Assembly (NCBI RefSeq): GCF_030252425.1
Contig: NZ_CP126994.1
Coordinates: forward strand, 248,001 to 312,000
Reading direction: 5' to 3'
Length of the DNA: 64,000 nt
DNA from: Acidisoma sp. PAMC 29798
GTDB lineage: Bacteria; Pseudomonadota; Alphaproteobacteria; Acetobacterales; Acetobacteraceae
Below, piece after piece: positions 9,696-18,242 of this stretch. The position numbers and the translations under genes are program-made. The number at the start of each line of letters is the position of its first letter. Position 1 is the stretch's first letter. The notes beneath the pieces were generated by a model. The model ran no database searches. It was not told where the DNA came from and saw nothing but the letters and a program-made list of their open reading frames with translations.

Positions 9696-11244
9696 CGGGC
9701 GTCTCCCCGTCTTGCATGCTGTCCTGCATGCCGCCCATCAGGCGGCCGATCTCCTCGATGCCGGTCAGGCGCGTGGGCGTCGGCCGGGACAGCCGCCCTT
9801 CGGACAGCACGGCGATGCTGTCGGTGATTTCGAACAGCTCGCCCAGATCCTCCGACACGATCAGGACGCCAGCACCGCTGCTGGCCAGATCCATGATCGC
9901 TTGCCGGATGGCGAGTGCCGCGCCGATATCGACGCCCCAGGTCGGGTGTGCGGCGAGCAGCACCAGCGGCGCCGCGCCCATTTCCCGGCCGACGATGAAC
10001 TTTTGCATATTGCCGCCCGAGAGGCTGGAAGCGAGCGCCTCGCTGCCCGAAGCTTTGACCTTCAAGCGCGCGATGATCGCAGTCGCGCGGCGGCGCAGGG
10101 CGGCGGGGGAGATGAAGCCGCGCGTGACGACCGCATCCTTCTCCCTCCGCGCGCCTTCGGCGGTCAGCAGCAGATTATCCGACAGCGACAGCTCGGCCAC
10201 CGCGCCGCGCCCCAGCCGTTCCTCGGGGATGAAGCTGAGGCCGAGGCGGCGCCGACCGATTGGGCCGAGATCGCCGCAGGCTTTTCCGTCGATAGCGATG
10301 GTCGCGGCCGGCGTCACCTGCCGCTCACCGGACAGGGCCGCGAGCAGCTCCTTCTGGCCATTGCCGGCGACGCCCGCGATGCCGAGGATTTCGCCCCGGC
10401 GCAACGCGATGGAAATGTCTTTGAGCGCGGTGCCGAAGGGCTCGTCTGATGGCAGGGACAGGGACTTGGCTTCCAGGCAGACCGGCCCGAACTCCGTCGT
10501 TATTGCCCGCCGGCATTCGGGCAGGGTCGACCCCACCATCATTTCCGCCAGCGCCGTGGGGGTGACCTCACGCGGGTCGCAGGCAGCGACGCGCCGGCCG
10601 CCGCGCAGCACGGTCGCGGCTTCGCACAGCGCCGTCACTTCCTCCAACTTGTGGGAGATATAAAGGATGCTGCAGCCCTCGGCCGCCAGCCGGCGCAGCA
10701 TGACGGCGAGATTGTCGGCCTCCTGCGGCGTCAGCACAGAGGTCGGTTCATCGAGGATGAGCAGCTTCGGGTTCTGCAGCAGGCAACGCAAAATCTCGAT
10801 CCGCTGGCGCTCACCGACTGACAGATGATGCACGTGGCGATGGGGATCGACCGCCATGCCATAGCGCTCGGAAACCTCCCGCAGGCTTGCCACCAACTCG
10901 CGCAGCGGCGGTGGATCGTCGAGCCCGAGGGAGATGTTCTCGGCGACCGTCAGGCTCTCGAACAGCGAGAAGTGCTGGAAAACCATGCCGATGCCCAAGG
11001 ACCGCGCGGCACGGGGGCTCGGGATGCGCACGGGCTTGCCCTGCCAAAGGATCTCGCCCTCATCGGGGGCGATGACGCCGTAGATGATTTTCACCAACGT
11101 GCTTTTGCCGGCGCCGTTCTCACCCAGCAGGGCGTGGATTTGACGCTGCCCGATCTCCAGGTCGATGGCGTTATTGGCCACATTCGCACTGTAGCGCTTG
11201 GTGATGCCGCGCAGCTGAAGGCAAAGGGGTGGGGTAATCGCCAT
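9685..11244 (-). CDS. ABC transporter double ATP-binding protein (nucleoside/sugar type)
   Basis: 519 residues with two ABC modules. The first has Walker A GENGAGKSTLV (about 41-51), signature LSVGERQR and Walker B LLILDEPTS. The second has a changed P-loop, GVAGNGQKELL, with signature LSGGNMQK. A hydrolysis-poor second site is normal for the RbsA/MglA/YufO group. It energises the two permeases encoded downstream. Located between xdhC (6 bp away) and the permease genes, it links purine uptake with purine oxidation. Confidence 0.94.
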   Translation of the reverse strand: MAITPPLCLQLRGITKRYSANVANNAIDLEIGQRQIHALLGENGAGKSTLVKIIYGVIAPDEGEILWQGKPVRIPSPRAARSLGIGMVFQHFSLFESLTVAENISLGLDDPPPLRELVASLREVSERYGMAVDPHRHVHHLSVGERQRIEILRCLLQNPKLLILDEPTSVLTPQEADNLAVMLRRLAAEGCSILYISHKLEEVTALCEAATVLRGGRRVAACDPREVTPTALAEMMVGSTLPECRRAITTEFGPVCLEAKSLSLPSDEPFGTALKDISIALRRGEILGIAGVAGNGQKELLAALSGERQVTPAATIAIDGKACGDLGPIGRRRLGLSFIPEERLGRGAVAELSLSDNLLLTAEGARREKDAVVTRGFISPAALRRRATAIIARLKVKASGSEALASSLSGGNMQKFIVGREMGAAPLVLLAAHPTWGVDIGAALAIRQAIMDLASSGAGVLIVSEDLGELFEITDSIAVLSEGRLSRPTPTRLTGIEEIGRLMGGMQDSMQDGETPVAA

Positions 11245-11250
11245 CCGGTA

Positions 11251-12141
11251 TCAGTGCGCCTCGGCGGCCACGGGTATGGCGGCGGCGCAGGCGTCGCATC
11301 CGGTCTGCCCGCAGCCGGTTTGCGTCTCGGCGCGCAGTGTCGGCGCTTCCGTCATTCGCGTTTCCTTTTCCCCCGTCTTTCCTGTCGGTCTAACGAGCAA
11401 GATCTGGGCCGCGACGGCGATGGCGATCTCGGCGGGCAGCTTGCTGCCGACGCCGGGCAGGCCCACGGGGCAGATCAACCGGTCGAGGGCCGTCTCGTCC
11501 AGGCCCGCGCGGCGCAGCCGACTGCGAAAACGTGCCTCTTTCGTGTGCGAACCGATCGTGCCGATAAAGCCGAGATCGGTGCGGTGCAAGGCGGCCTCGG
11601 TCAGCGTGAAGTCGGTGCCATGGTCATGGGTCATGATCAGCACGGTCGCCCCGGCGGGGAGTGCCAGGATATCGCTCGCCGCTGTCGTCCGGCGCAGGCG
11701 GGTATTGGACGCGACCGTTTCGGGGAAGGCGTCGTTGCGGCTGTCGAACCACAGCAGCCGACAGGGCAGGTCGCCCATGAGCTTCGCGATCGCCCGGCCG
11801 ACATGGCCGGCGCCGAACAGCGCCACCGTCCAGTCCGGCGGGCGGACCGGCTCGAACAGGATAGTGGTCGCGCCGCCGCAGCACTGGCCGAGCGCGGGGC
11901 CGAGCGGAAAATCCCGTTGCGAGGGCTTGGTTTCGCCCGCCGCGAGCATCGCGCGGGCGTCCAGGATGCTCTGATATTCCAAGTTGCCGCCGCCGATGGT
12001 GTCGAAGCTGCGTGCGGCCGAGACCACCATTTTGGCGCCGGCATCCCGGGGTGCCGAGCCGCGAATGGCGATGACGCTGACCAGCACCGCCGGCGCCCCG
12101 TCACGGTCGAGCGCGGCCAAGGCATCGAGCCAGGCGGCCAT
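11251..12141 (-). CDS. xdhC: Xanthine dehydrogenase accessory protein XdhC
   Basis: 296 residues. Binds molybdenum cofactor, supports its sulfuration and inserts it into XdhB. The XdhC signature is present: ATIRG-like AIRGSAPRDAGAKM near residue 28, GGGNLEYQSI, the GQCCGG motif (about 101-106) and the C-terminal Rossmann segment VALFGAGHVGRAIAKL. An unusual cysteine-containing tail (TGCGQTGCDACAAA) follows the XdhC domain. The start overlaps the xdhB stop by one base, so it is part of the xdh unit. Confidence 0.93.
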   Translation of the reverse strand: MAAWLDALAALDRDGAPAVLVSVIAIRGSAPRDAGAKMVVSAARSFDTIGGGNLEYQSILDARAMLAAGETKPSQRDFPLGPALGQCCGGATTILFEPVRPPDWTVALFGAGHVGRAIAKLMGDLPCRLLWFDSRNDAFPETVASNTRLRRTTAASDILALPAGATVLIMTHDHGTDFTLTEAALHRTDLGFIGTIGSHTKEARFRSRLRRAGLDETALDRLICPVGLPGVGSKLPAEIAIAVAAQILLVRPTGKTGEKETRMTEAPTLRAETQTGCGQTGCDACAAAIPVAAEAH

Positions 12142-14474
12142 TACTCGGCCGCCTCCGCGGCCTCGGAACGCGGCACGGCTTCGGCCTGGCGCAGGGCTTC
12201 GATTGCCAGCAGCACACGCTCCGGTGTCGCGGGTGCGTCGAGCACGGGTGACAGGCCGACCGCGCTGAAGGCGGCGACCGCATCCTTGAGCGCCTGGAAC
12301 ACCGAAATGCCCAGGTTAAGCGGCGGTTCGCCCACGGCCTTTGACCGGAAGATGGAATTCTCGCGGTTGCGCCCGCCTTCGTAGAGTCGGCAATGGAAGG
12401 ACGGTGCGAGATCGCCCGCCGTGGGAATCTTGTATGTGGAGGGGGCATGGGTCCGAAGCTGGCCGGCACCGTCCCACCACAGCTCCTCGGTCGTCAGCCA
12501 GCCGGCCCCCTGCACAAAGCCGCCCTCGACTTGGCCGATATCGATCGCCGGATTCAGGGACTTGCCGCAGTCATGCAGGATGTCCACGCGGCGCTGGCGA
12601 TATTCGCCGGTCAGGCCATCGACCTCGACCTCACTCACCGCCGCGCCATAGGCGAAGTAGTAGAAGGCACGACCGGTCTGCGTCGCGGAATCGAAATTGA
12701 TCTTGGGCGTCGCGTAAAAGCCTGTGGAGGACAGCGACACGCGCTGCATCCGTGCCATCTTGGCAAGGTCCGCGAAGCTCATGCGCCGCCGCCCGCCGAT
12801 TACTTCGCCGTCCGCGAAGATCACGGCGGTTGCAGGCACACCGAACTCCGTCGCTGCGACATGGGCCAGCCGCTGCTTGATCGTATGGGCCGCCACCTGT
12901 GCCGCCTTCGCGTTCAGGTCGGTGCCGGCCGAGGCGGCGGTCGGCGAGGTATTGGGTACCTTCGATGTATTGGTCGCACTGACCCGCACACGCGCCACCG
13001 GAATGCCGAATTCCTCCGCCACGACCTGCGCGACTTTGATGAACAGGCCCTGACCCATTTCGGTGCCGCCGTGGTTCAGCAACACGCTGCCATCGGTGTA
13101 GAGCTGTACCAGCGCACCGGCCTGATTGAGGTGGATTGCGGTGAAGGAGATGCCGAACTTGACTGGCGTCAGCGCCAGGCCACGCTTGATCCAGCGGCTG
13201 CCAGCATTGAAACCTTCGATCTCCTTCCGGCGTTCCTTATACCGCGCCGTGGTTGCGAGTTCGGTCACCAATTCTTGGATGATGTTATCCTCGACCATCA
13301 TGCCGTAATGGGTGACGTTGCGTTGCGTCACGCCGTAGAAGTTGCGGCGCCGAATCTCCAGCGCGTCGCGCTTCAGGTGGCGCGCGATTTCATCGATGAC
13401 GGTCTCGATGCCCATGATGCCCTGCGGGCCTCCGAAGCCACGAAACGCGGTATGCGACACCGTATTCGTCTTGCAGCGATGCGAGACGACGGTGACGTTT
13501 TCCAGAAAGTAGCAGTTGTCGGCATGCAGCATCGCACGGTCGTTGATGCCGTGCGATAGATCAGGCGAGTAGCCGCAGTCGCCCGCGAACATGAAGTTCA
13601 GGCCGCCGATCAGCCCTGTGTCGTCAAAGCCCACGTCATAGTCGATGCGGAATGGGTGGCGCTTTCCGGTCAGCACCATGTCATCGTCGCGATCGAGTCT
13701 GAGCTTCACCGGGCGATGCGTTTTCGCGGCGAGGAGTGCCGAGATCGCGGCGGGGATGGTTGCCTGGCTTTCCTTGCCGCCGAAGCCGCCGCCCATACGG
13801 CGCGTCTCACACGTTACGCAGTGATCGGGCACGGTCAGCGCCCGCGCGACGAGGTGCTGCACTTCGGACGGATTCTGCGTCGAGCTATAGATCAGCATTT
13901 CGCCGCCCTCGCCGGGGATCGACATCGCGATCTGGCCTTCGAGGTAGAAATGATCCTGGCCGCCGATGTTCAGGGTGCCGCGCAGCCGATGTGACGCAGC
14001 AGCGAGGGCCGCATCCGCATCGCCGCGCCGCATGATGCGTGTCGGCAGCACGCGCTGATCCTCCCGCGCCAGGGCCTCATCCAGTGTCAGAATCGCTTCG
14101 AGCGGTTCGTAGACGATATGGGCGAGCGCGGCGGCGGCGCGCGCGGCGGCAAGGCTTGTCGCGGCCACGGCGAACAGCGCCTGTCCATAATATTCGCAGA
14201 CCTTATCTGCGAAGATCGGGTCGCCAAGCATCGTCGGTCCGATGTCGTTCACGCCCGGAACGTCCGCCGCCGCGATCACGGCGACAACACCTGGCGCGGC
14301 ACGGACGGCTGCGAGGTCGAGTGTGGCGATACGCGCATGGGCCTGCGTGCTCAAGCCGATATAGGCATGGAGCAGCGCCCGCGGCTCGGGCATGTCGTCG
14401 ATGTAGATCGCTTCGCCGCTGACATGCAGCAATGCACTGTCATGGGGAACCGAGATGCCGATGCTGGTGTTCAC
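12141..14474 (-). CDS. xdhB: Xanthine dehydrogenase, molybdopterin-binding subunit
   Basis: 777-residue large subunit that hydroxylates hypoxanthine and xanthine to urate at a Mo centre. Seen in order: GEAIYIDDMPEP near the N-terminus, the Moco region GGGFGGKE (about 227-234), AFRGFGGPQG, GGTEMGQGL (about 480) and the catalytic Glu in AVGEPPLNLG near the C-terminus. Length and motif order match bacterial XdhB. It overlaps xdhA by four bases upstream and xdhC by one base downstream. Confidence 0.95.
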   Translation of the reverse strand: MNTSIGISVPHDSALLHVSGEAIYIDDMPEPRALLHAYIGLSTQAHARIATLDLAAVRAAPGVVAVIAAADVPGVNDIGPTMLGDPIFADKVCEYYGQALFAVAATSLAAARAAAALAHIVYEPLEAILTLDEALAREDQRVLPTRIMRRGDADAALAAASHRLRGTLNIGGQDHFYLEGQIAMSIPGEGGEMLIYSSTQNPSEVQHLVARALTVPDHCVTCETRRMGGGFGGKESQATIPAAISALLAAKTHRPVKLRLDRDDDMVLTGKRHPFRIDYDVGFDDTGLIGGLNFMFAGDCGYSPDLSHGINDRAMLHADNCYFLENVTVVSHRCKTNTVSHTAFRGFGGPQGIMGIETVIDEIARHLKRDALEIRRRNFYGVTQRNVTHYGMMVEDNIIQELVTELATTARYKERRKEIEGFNAGSRWIKRGLALTPVKFGISFTAIHLNQAGALVQLYTDGSVLLNHGGTEMGQGLFIKVAQVVAEEFGIPVARVRVSATNTSKVPNTSPTAASAGTDLNAKAAQVAAHTIKQRLAHVAATEFGVPATAVIFADGEVIGGRRRMSFADLAKMARMQRVSLSSTGFYATPKINFDSATQTGRAFYYFAYGAAVSEVEVDGLTGEYRQRRVDILHDCGKSLNPAIDIGQVEGGFVQGAGWLTTEELWWDGAGQLRTHAPSTYKIPTAGDLAPSFHCRLYEGGRNRENSIFRSKAVGEPPLNLGISVFQALKDAVAAFSAVGLSPVLDAPATPERVLLAIEALRQAEAVPRSEAAEAAE

Positions 14475-15910
14475 GCGGCGGCACCGAGCCCGGATGACAC
14501 CGGATGCTCCAGGTGGAATTTCAACAACAGATTGCGAGCGACCAGGCTGCGGTAATGGGCGGTCGCGCGCATATCGCTGAGCGGCCTGAACGCCGTGTCA
14601 ATCGCGGCCATGGCCGTGTGAACCGTATCCTCGGTCCAGGCCTTGCCCATCAGGGCGGCTTCCGCCGCCGTCGCGCGGAGGGGAATGGCGGCCATGCCGC
14701 CATAAGCGATGCGGATGCGCGCGACCTTCTGACCATCGACCTGGAGTGCGAAGACGGCGCAGACGGCGGAAATGTCCTGGTCGAATCGTTTGGCAACCTT
14801 GTAGGCCCCGAAGCGAATATCGGCCGCCGGTCGGAGAATCTCGATGGCGACCAGAACCTCCCCGGCCGCGAGCGCGGTCTGGCGATAGGCTTGGAAAAAA
14901 TCGTCGAGGGGCAGTCTGCGCTCGCCTTTGGCGCTTGCCAGGATCAGCGTCGCGTCCAGCGCCAGCAGAAGCGGTGGCATATCCCCGATGGGGGAGGCAT
15001 TGGCGATATTGCCGCCGATGGTTCCGCGTTCGCGGATCTGGCGGGAGCCGATCCGCCGCAGCCATGCGCCCATGCCGGAATGCAGGGCGGCCAGGCTGTC
15101 CATCGCATCCGCATAAGTCACCGCCGCACCGATCGTGAGGTGGGTGTCTGAGACCACCAGCTGCCGCAGTTTCGTCACATGCTCCGTCGCGACGAGCAGC
15201 GGCAGATCACGATGTTGCTTGGTAACCCAGAGGCCGACATCCGTGCCGCCGCCCAGAATCAGCGCCGTGGGCTCGGCGGCCAGGATGGCAGTCAGTTCGG
15301 CAAGCGAGCGCGGGGCGATGAAGCGGCGCCCAGCGCCCGCGGTGTTCAGGGTTTCGGCATCCGTGTTCAACATATCCAGGCTGTGGCGCAATGCCGGGAC
15401 ATGGCTGCTCGGGCGCGTATTGGACAATGCGGCGCGGCCAGCATCCAGGATGGGCCTATAGCCGGTGCATCGGCACAGATTGCCGGCCAAAGCTTCCGCC
15501 AATTCGTGCCGCTCAGGCGCATGCCCGGCTATGTGAAGGGCCGTCAGGGACATGACGAAGCCGGGCGTGCAGAAGCCGCATTGGGAGGCATGATGATCGA
15601 CCATGGCTTTCTGCACGGGATGCAATGTGCCGTTGGGCGCGCGCACATGCTCGACCGCGAGCAATTGCTTTCCATCCAGCGCCGGCATGAACATGATGCA
15701 GCTGTTCACGGGCCGGTAACGGATGCCGCCTGTCTCGTCCCGTTCGGCGAGGATGACCGTACAAGCGCCGCAATCGCCTTCGGCGCAGCCTTCCTTGGTC
15801 CCAGGCAGACCGGCATCCTCGCGGAGATATTGGAGAACGGTTCGGGTCGGGTCGACGCCAACGAGATCCTGTCGTTCGTCGCCGAGCAGAAACCGAATCT
15901 CACTGCGCAA
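14471..15910 (-). CDS. xdhA: Xanthine dehydrogenase, FeS/FAD small subunit
   Basis: 479 residues from a TTG at 15910 that has AGGA eight bases upstream and gives the usual N-terminus (IRFLLGDERQDL). An in-frame ATG at 16000 would add a basic, unrelated extension and overlap the neighbouring gene. Two [2Fe-2S] clusters are visible: CAEGDCGAC with a later Cys, then GQCGFC and CRC. The FAD domain has ILGGGTDVGL and IGGNIANASPIGDMPP. It passes electrons from the Mo centre of XdhB to NAD. First gene of the seven-gene purine operon. Confidence 0.94.
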   Translation of the reverse strand: MRSEIRFLLGDERQDLVGVDPTRTVLQYLREDAGLPGTKEGCAEGDCGACTVILAERDETGGIRYRPVNSCIMFMPALDGKQLLAVEHVRAPNGTLHPVQKAMVDHHASQCGFCTPGFVMSLTALHIAGHAPERHELAEALAGNLCRCTGYRPILDAGRAALSNTRPSSHVPALRHSLDMLNTDAETLNTAGAGRRFIAPRSLAELTAILAAEPTALILGGGTDVGLWVTKQHRDLPLLVATEHVTKLRQLVVSDTHLTIGAAVTYADAMDSLAALHSGMGAWLRRIGSRQIRERGTIGGNIANASPIGDMPPLLLALDATLILASAKGERRLPLDDFFQAYRQTALAAGEVLVAIEILRPAADIRFGAYKVAKRFDQDISAVCAVFALQVDGQKVARIRIAYGGMAAIPLRATAAEAALMGKAWTEDTVHTAMAAIDTAFRPLSDMRATAHYRSLVARNLLLKFHLEHPVSSGLGAAA

Positions 15911-15968
15911 ATTTTGATGTCCTGCCCAAACGCGATCGATGAAGCGTAGAAGCCGTCGCTGCAATGCG

Positions 15969-17402
15969 TCAACGAATTTGGTTACCGCAGCGCAGCGCAA
16001 TCTCTAGCATGGGACGCGTGGCGATGCTCGCGCGATCCACCGCAAGGAGCGCCGCCGTTACCTTCGGCCAATCATCCAGCCGGTCGCAGATCGTGATCAT
16101 CGACGTCTCAGGTCGGACGATCAGAACATGGAGCCGGTCCGGCGCGGCGTCGAGAAATGCCGAGACGAGGCCGACGCCATCATTCCCGCGCGGGAGAAGG
16201 ACGAGGCCGGTATCGCCCACGGCCGCGAAGGCCGCGCGTGCGGCGGCGCCCTCGGGCTGCATGGTGGCGGGCTGCGTCATCAGTCCGAGGATCGCGGCGG
16301 TTTGGACCGCCAGGGGTATGACCGCCAGCCAGGGGGACGGCAGGCTGCCGGCGATCAGCAGCATGACCGGCGGCAGGGCGAAGGCGAGATATCGCATCTC
16401 CACAGGCACGGAATGGGCGGCGAGGCCCAGGAGCAGGAGGCCGACTGGCGCCGCCAGTGCGGCCATGGCCAGGAGGGATCGGGCGCCTTCGCCGCCGATA
16501 TGTCGCCAGCGCAGGATCGGCAGCGCCAGCAGCGCCAGAAGAAACAGGGCGAGCAGGCCCGAGGCCAGGTTCCGCGTTGCGCCTGCCGGCACGTAGAGCG
16601 GCAATCCACCCAGCGTCGCGCTGCCCAGGGCGTGGCTGAGGGCGTTGGCCATGCGGTCCCAGGCGAAAGGATCGAACTGGCCGATCCGGCTGCTGCGCTG
16701 GGCGGCGAAGAAGCTGGCATCGGCGAGCAGGAAGGGCAGCATTCCGGCCAACATCGGCACGGCGATGCGGCGGCGATGGATCAGCAGCCAGACGAGCGCG
16801 GCGGCACCCTGGAAGGCGGTCAGGTAATTGGTGAAGGACGCGGCGCCCAGAACCAGCCCCGCCGCCAATGCGAACCGCTCGCCGCGTGGCGCCCGCGCGG
16901 CGCGGAGCGTCAGCAATACGCCGGCGACGGTCAGGCATTGCGCCATCGCGAAGCCGCGCGCCACGATTCCGGTTTCGACGAAGCCGTAGCACCCCAGGGT
17001 GAGCAGCACCGCCGGCACGACCGGGATGGCGGCCTCGGTCGCCAAAGCGGCCACCAGTGCCAGCGCGCCGAGGCTGAAGGCGACCGACAGCAGGCGCGTG
17101 CCGATCAGGCTTGGCCCCAGGCAGCGACGCCAGGCCCAGGCGAGCCAGAAATACAGCGGCGGATGCACATCCGTGCGGCGGAGATTGCCCCCAATCGCCC
17201 AGGGGGTGGGGGCCGGCGCGAAGGCGGCGCGTGCTTCCCCGACGCGGAAGGGCCTGTCGGGCCAGATCGGCCGTGCGGCCAGGCTGGTGACGGTGGCGGT
17301 ATAGCCTTCGTCATATTCAGGGTCGCGCAGGACTGCCGCCGTCACCAGCACAATGGCGGCCAGAGGCAGCACGAGCGCGATGGCGGGGCGGAAGCGGGGC
17401 AT
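15969..17402 (-). CDS. Membrane glycosyltransferase-like protein (GT-C fold, PMT/ArnT-like)
   Basis: 477-residue polytopic membrane protein with roughly ten to twelve hydrophobic segments. The first loop after the N-terminal helix has an acidic motif (DPEYDEGYTA, residues 27-36) and then DVHPPLYFWLAW. This layout is typical of GT-C enzymes that use polyprenyl-phosphate sugars. Donor and acceptor are unknown; the adjacent lipid A/Kdo genes suggest an envelope glycan. The ATG at 17402 is divergent from the DUF374 gene, 95 bp away. Confidence 0.75.
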   Translation of the reverse strand: MPRFRPAIALVLPLAAIVLVTAAVLRDPEYDEGYTATVTSLAARPIWPDRPFRVGEARAAFAPAPTPWAIGGNLRRTDVHPPLYFWLAWAWRRCLGPSLIGTRLLSVAFSLGALALVAALATEAAIPVVPAVLLTLGCYGFVETGIVARGFAMAQCLTVAGVLLTLRAARAPRGERFALAAGLVLGAASFTNYLTAFQGAAALVWLLIHRRRIAVPMLAGMLPFLLADASFFAAQRSSRIGQFDPFAWDRMANALSHALGSATLGGLPLYVPAGATRNLASGLLALFLLALLALPILRWRHIGGEGARSLLAMAALAAPVGLLLLGLAAHSVPVEMRYLAFALPPVMLLIAGSLPSPWLAVIPLAVQTAAILGLMTQPATMQPEGAAARAAFAAVGDTGLVLLPRGNDGVGLVSAFLDAAPDRLHVLIVRPETSMITICDRLDDWPKVTAALLAVDRASIATRPMLEIALRCGNQIR

Positions 17403-17497
17403 TGCCCCTTATCGTGCATCCCCCGGAGTAAGTGCAATATCGAAACGATTATCGGTTTGTTTGCCGGAGGGGCGGGGGCGTGCTACCGGCCCCGCCT

Positions 17498-18232
17498 ATG
17501 GCTGAGAGCCGAACCCGAAAATTCCGCACCCCGAAAACGTTCAAGTGGCTTGTGCGGCATCCCCGCCTCAAGGACAGCTTCGCGCGCCTGGTCGGCTGGT
17601 ATCTTGGGCTCACTATGCGCACCACGCGCTGGACCTTCGTCGGCCTGGAGAACATCGCGCCGACGACCAAGGAGGGCCAGGCAGGCCTCGTATGCTTCTG
17701 GCACGAGCGTCTGCCGATGATGCCGCTGCTGGCCGTTCGCGCGCGGGAGGAGGGGGCGATGATGCGCACCCATGTTCTCGTCAGCCGCCACAATGACGGG
17801 CGTTTCATCGGCCAGGCCGTGGGCCGGTTCGGATTGGATACCGTCGTCGGCTCCTCCTCCAAAGGCGCCGCAGCCAGCCTGCGGAACATGCTACGGCTGC
17901 TGCATGAAGGCCATAACATCGCCATTACGCCCGATGGCCCGCGCGGCCCGGCGCGTGTCGCGGCCGGCGGCATCGCGCAGCTCGCGGCCGCCACCGGCAT
18001 GCGTATCTATCCGGTTTCGGCCCAGTGCCGCCCGCATCTCCGCGCGCCGAGCTGGGACCGCATGATCGTGCCGCTGCCCTTCGGACGCGGCGCCGTGGTC
18101 TGCGGGCCGCCGATCAGCGTGCCGCGCGCCGAATGGGCCGCCTATCTGCCGATCATCGTCGCGGCTCTCGATGACGCCTGCGACGAGGCCGACCGCCTGT
18201 GCGGCATCGCCGTGACGCCTCGATCGTCATGA
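17498..18232 (+). CDS. DUF374-type lysophospholipid acyltransferase-like protein
   Basis: 244 residues from the ATG at 17498. It has the LPLAT/DUF374 pattern: FVGLENIAP, CFWHERLPMMPLL (residues about 66-78), the LVSRHNDGRFIG segment, then AITPDGPRGPARVA. The usual HX4D acyltransferase motif appears as HNDGRF-like residues, as is normal for this subfamily. It heads an envelope operon with waaA (10 bp gap), lpxK and cobD. A role in lipid A or phospholipid acylation is inferred from family and context. Confidence 0.82.
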   Translation: MAESRTRKFRTPKTFKWLVRHPRLKDSFARLVGWYLGLTMRTTRWTFVGLENIAPTTKEGQAGLVCFWHERLPMMPLLAVRAREEGAMMRTHVLVSRHNDGRFIGQAVGRFGLDTVVGSSSKGAAASLRNMLRLLHEGHNIAITPDGPRGPARVAAGGIAQLAAATGMRIYPVSAQCRPHLRAPSWDRMIVPLPFGRGAVVCGPPISVPRAEWAAYLPIIVAALDDACDEADRLCGIAVTPRSS

Positions 18233-18242
18233 CAAGACCGTC

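Noticed and set aside
10825-12384. 519-codon plus-strand frame opposite the ABC ATPase and xdhC
   Set aside because: Opposite two genes with intact motifs; no domain pattern in the frame.
16128-17720. Long plus-strand frame opposite the membrane glycosyltransferase
   Set aside because: Gln/Arg/Gly-rich low-complexity translation typical of a shadow frame in GC-rich DNA; it also runs across the real DUF374 gene.
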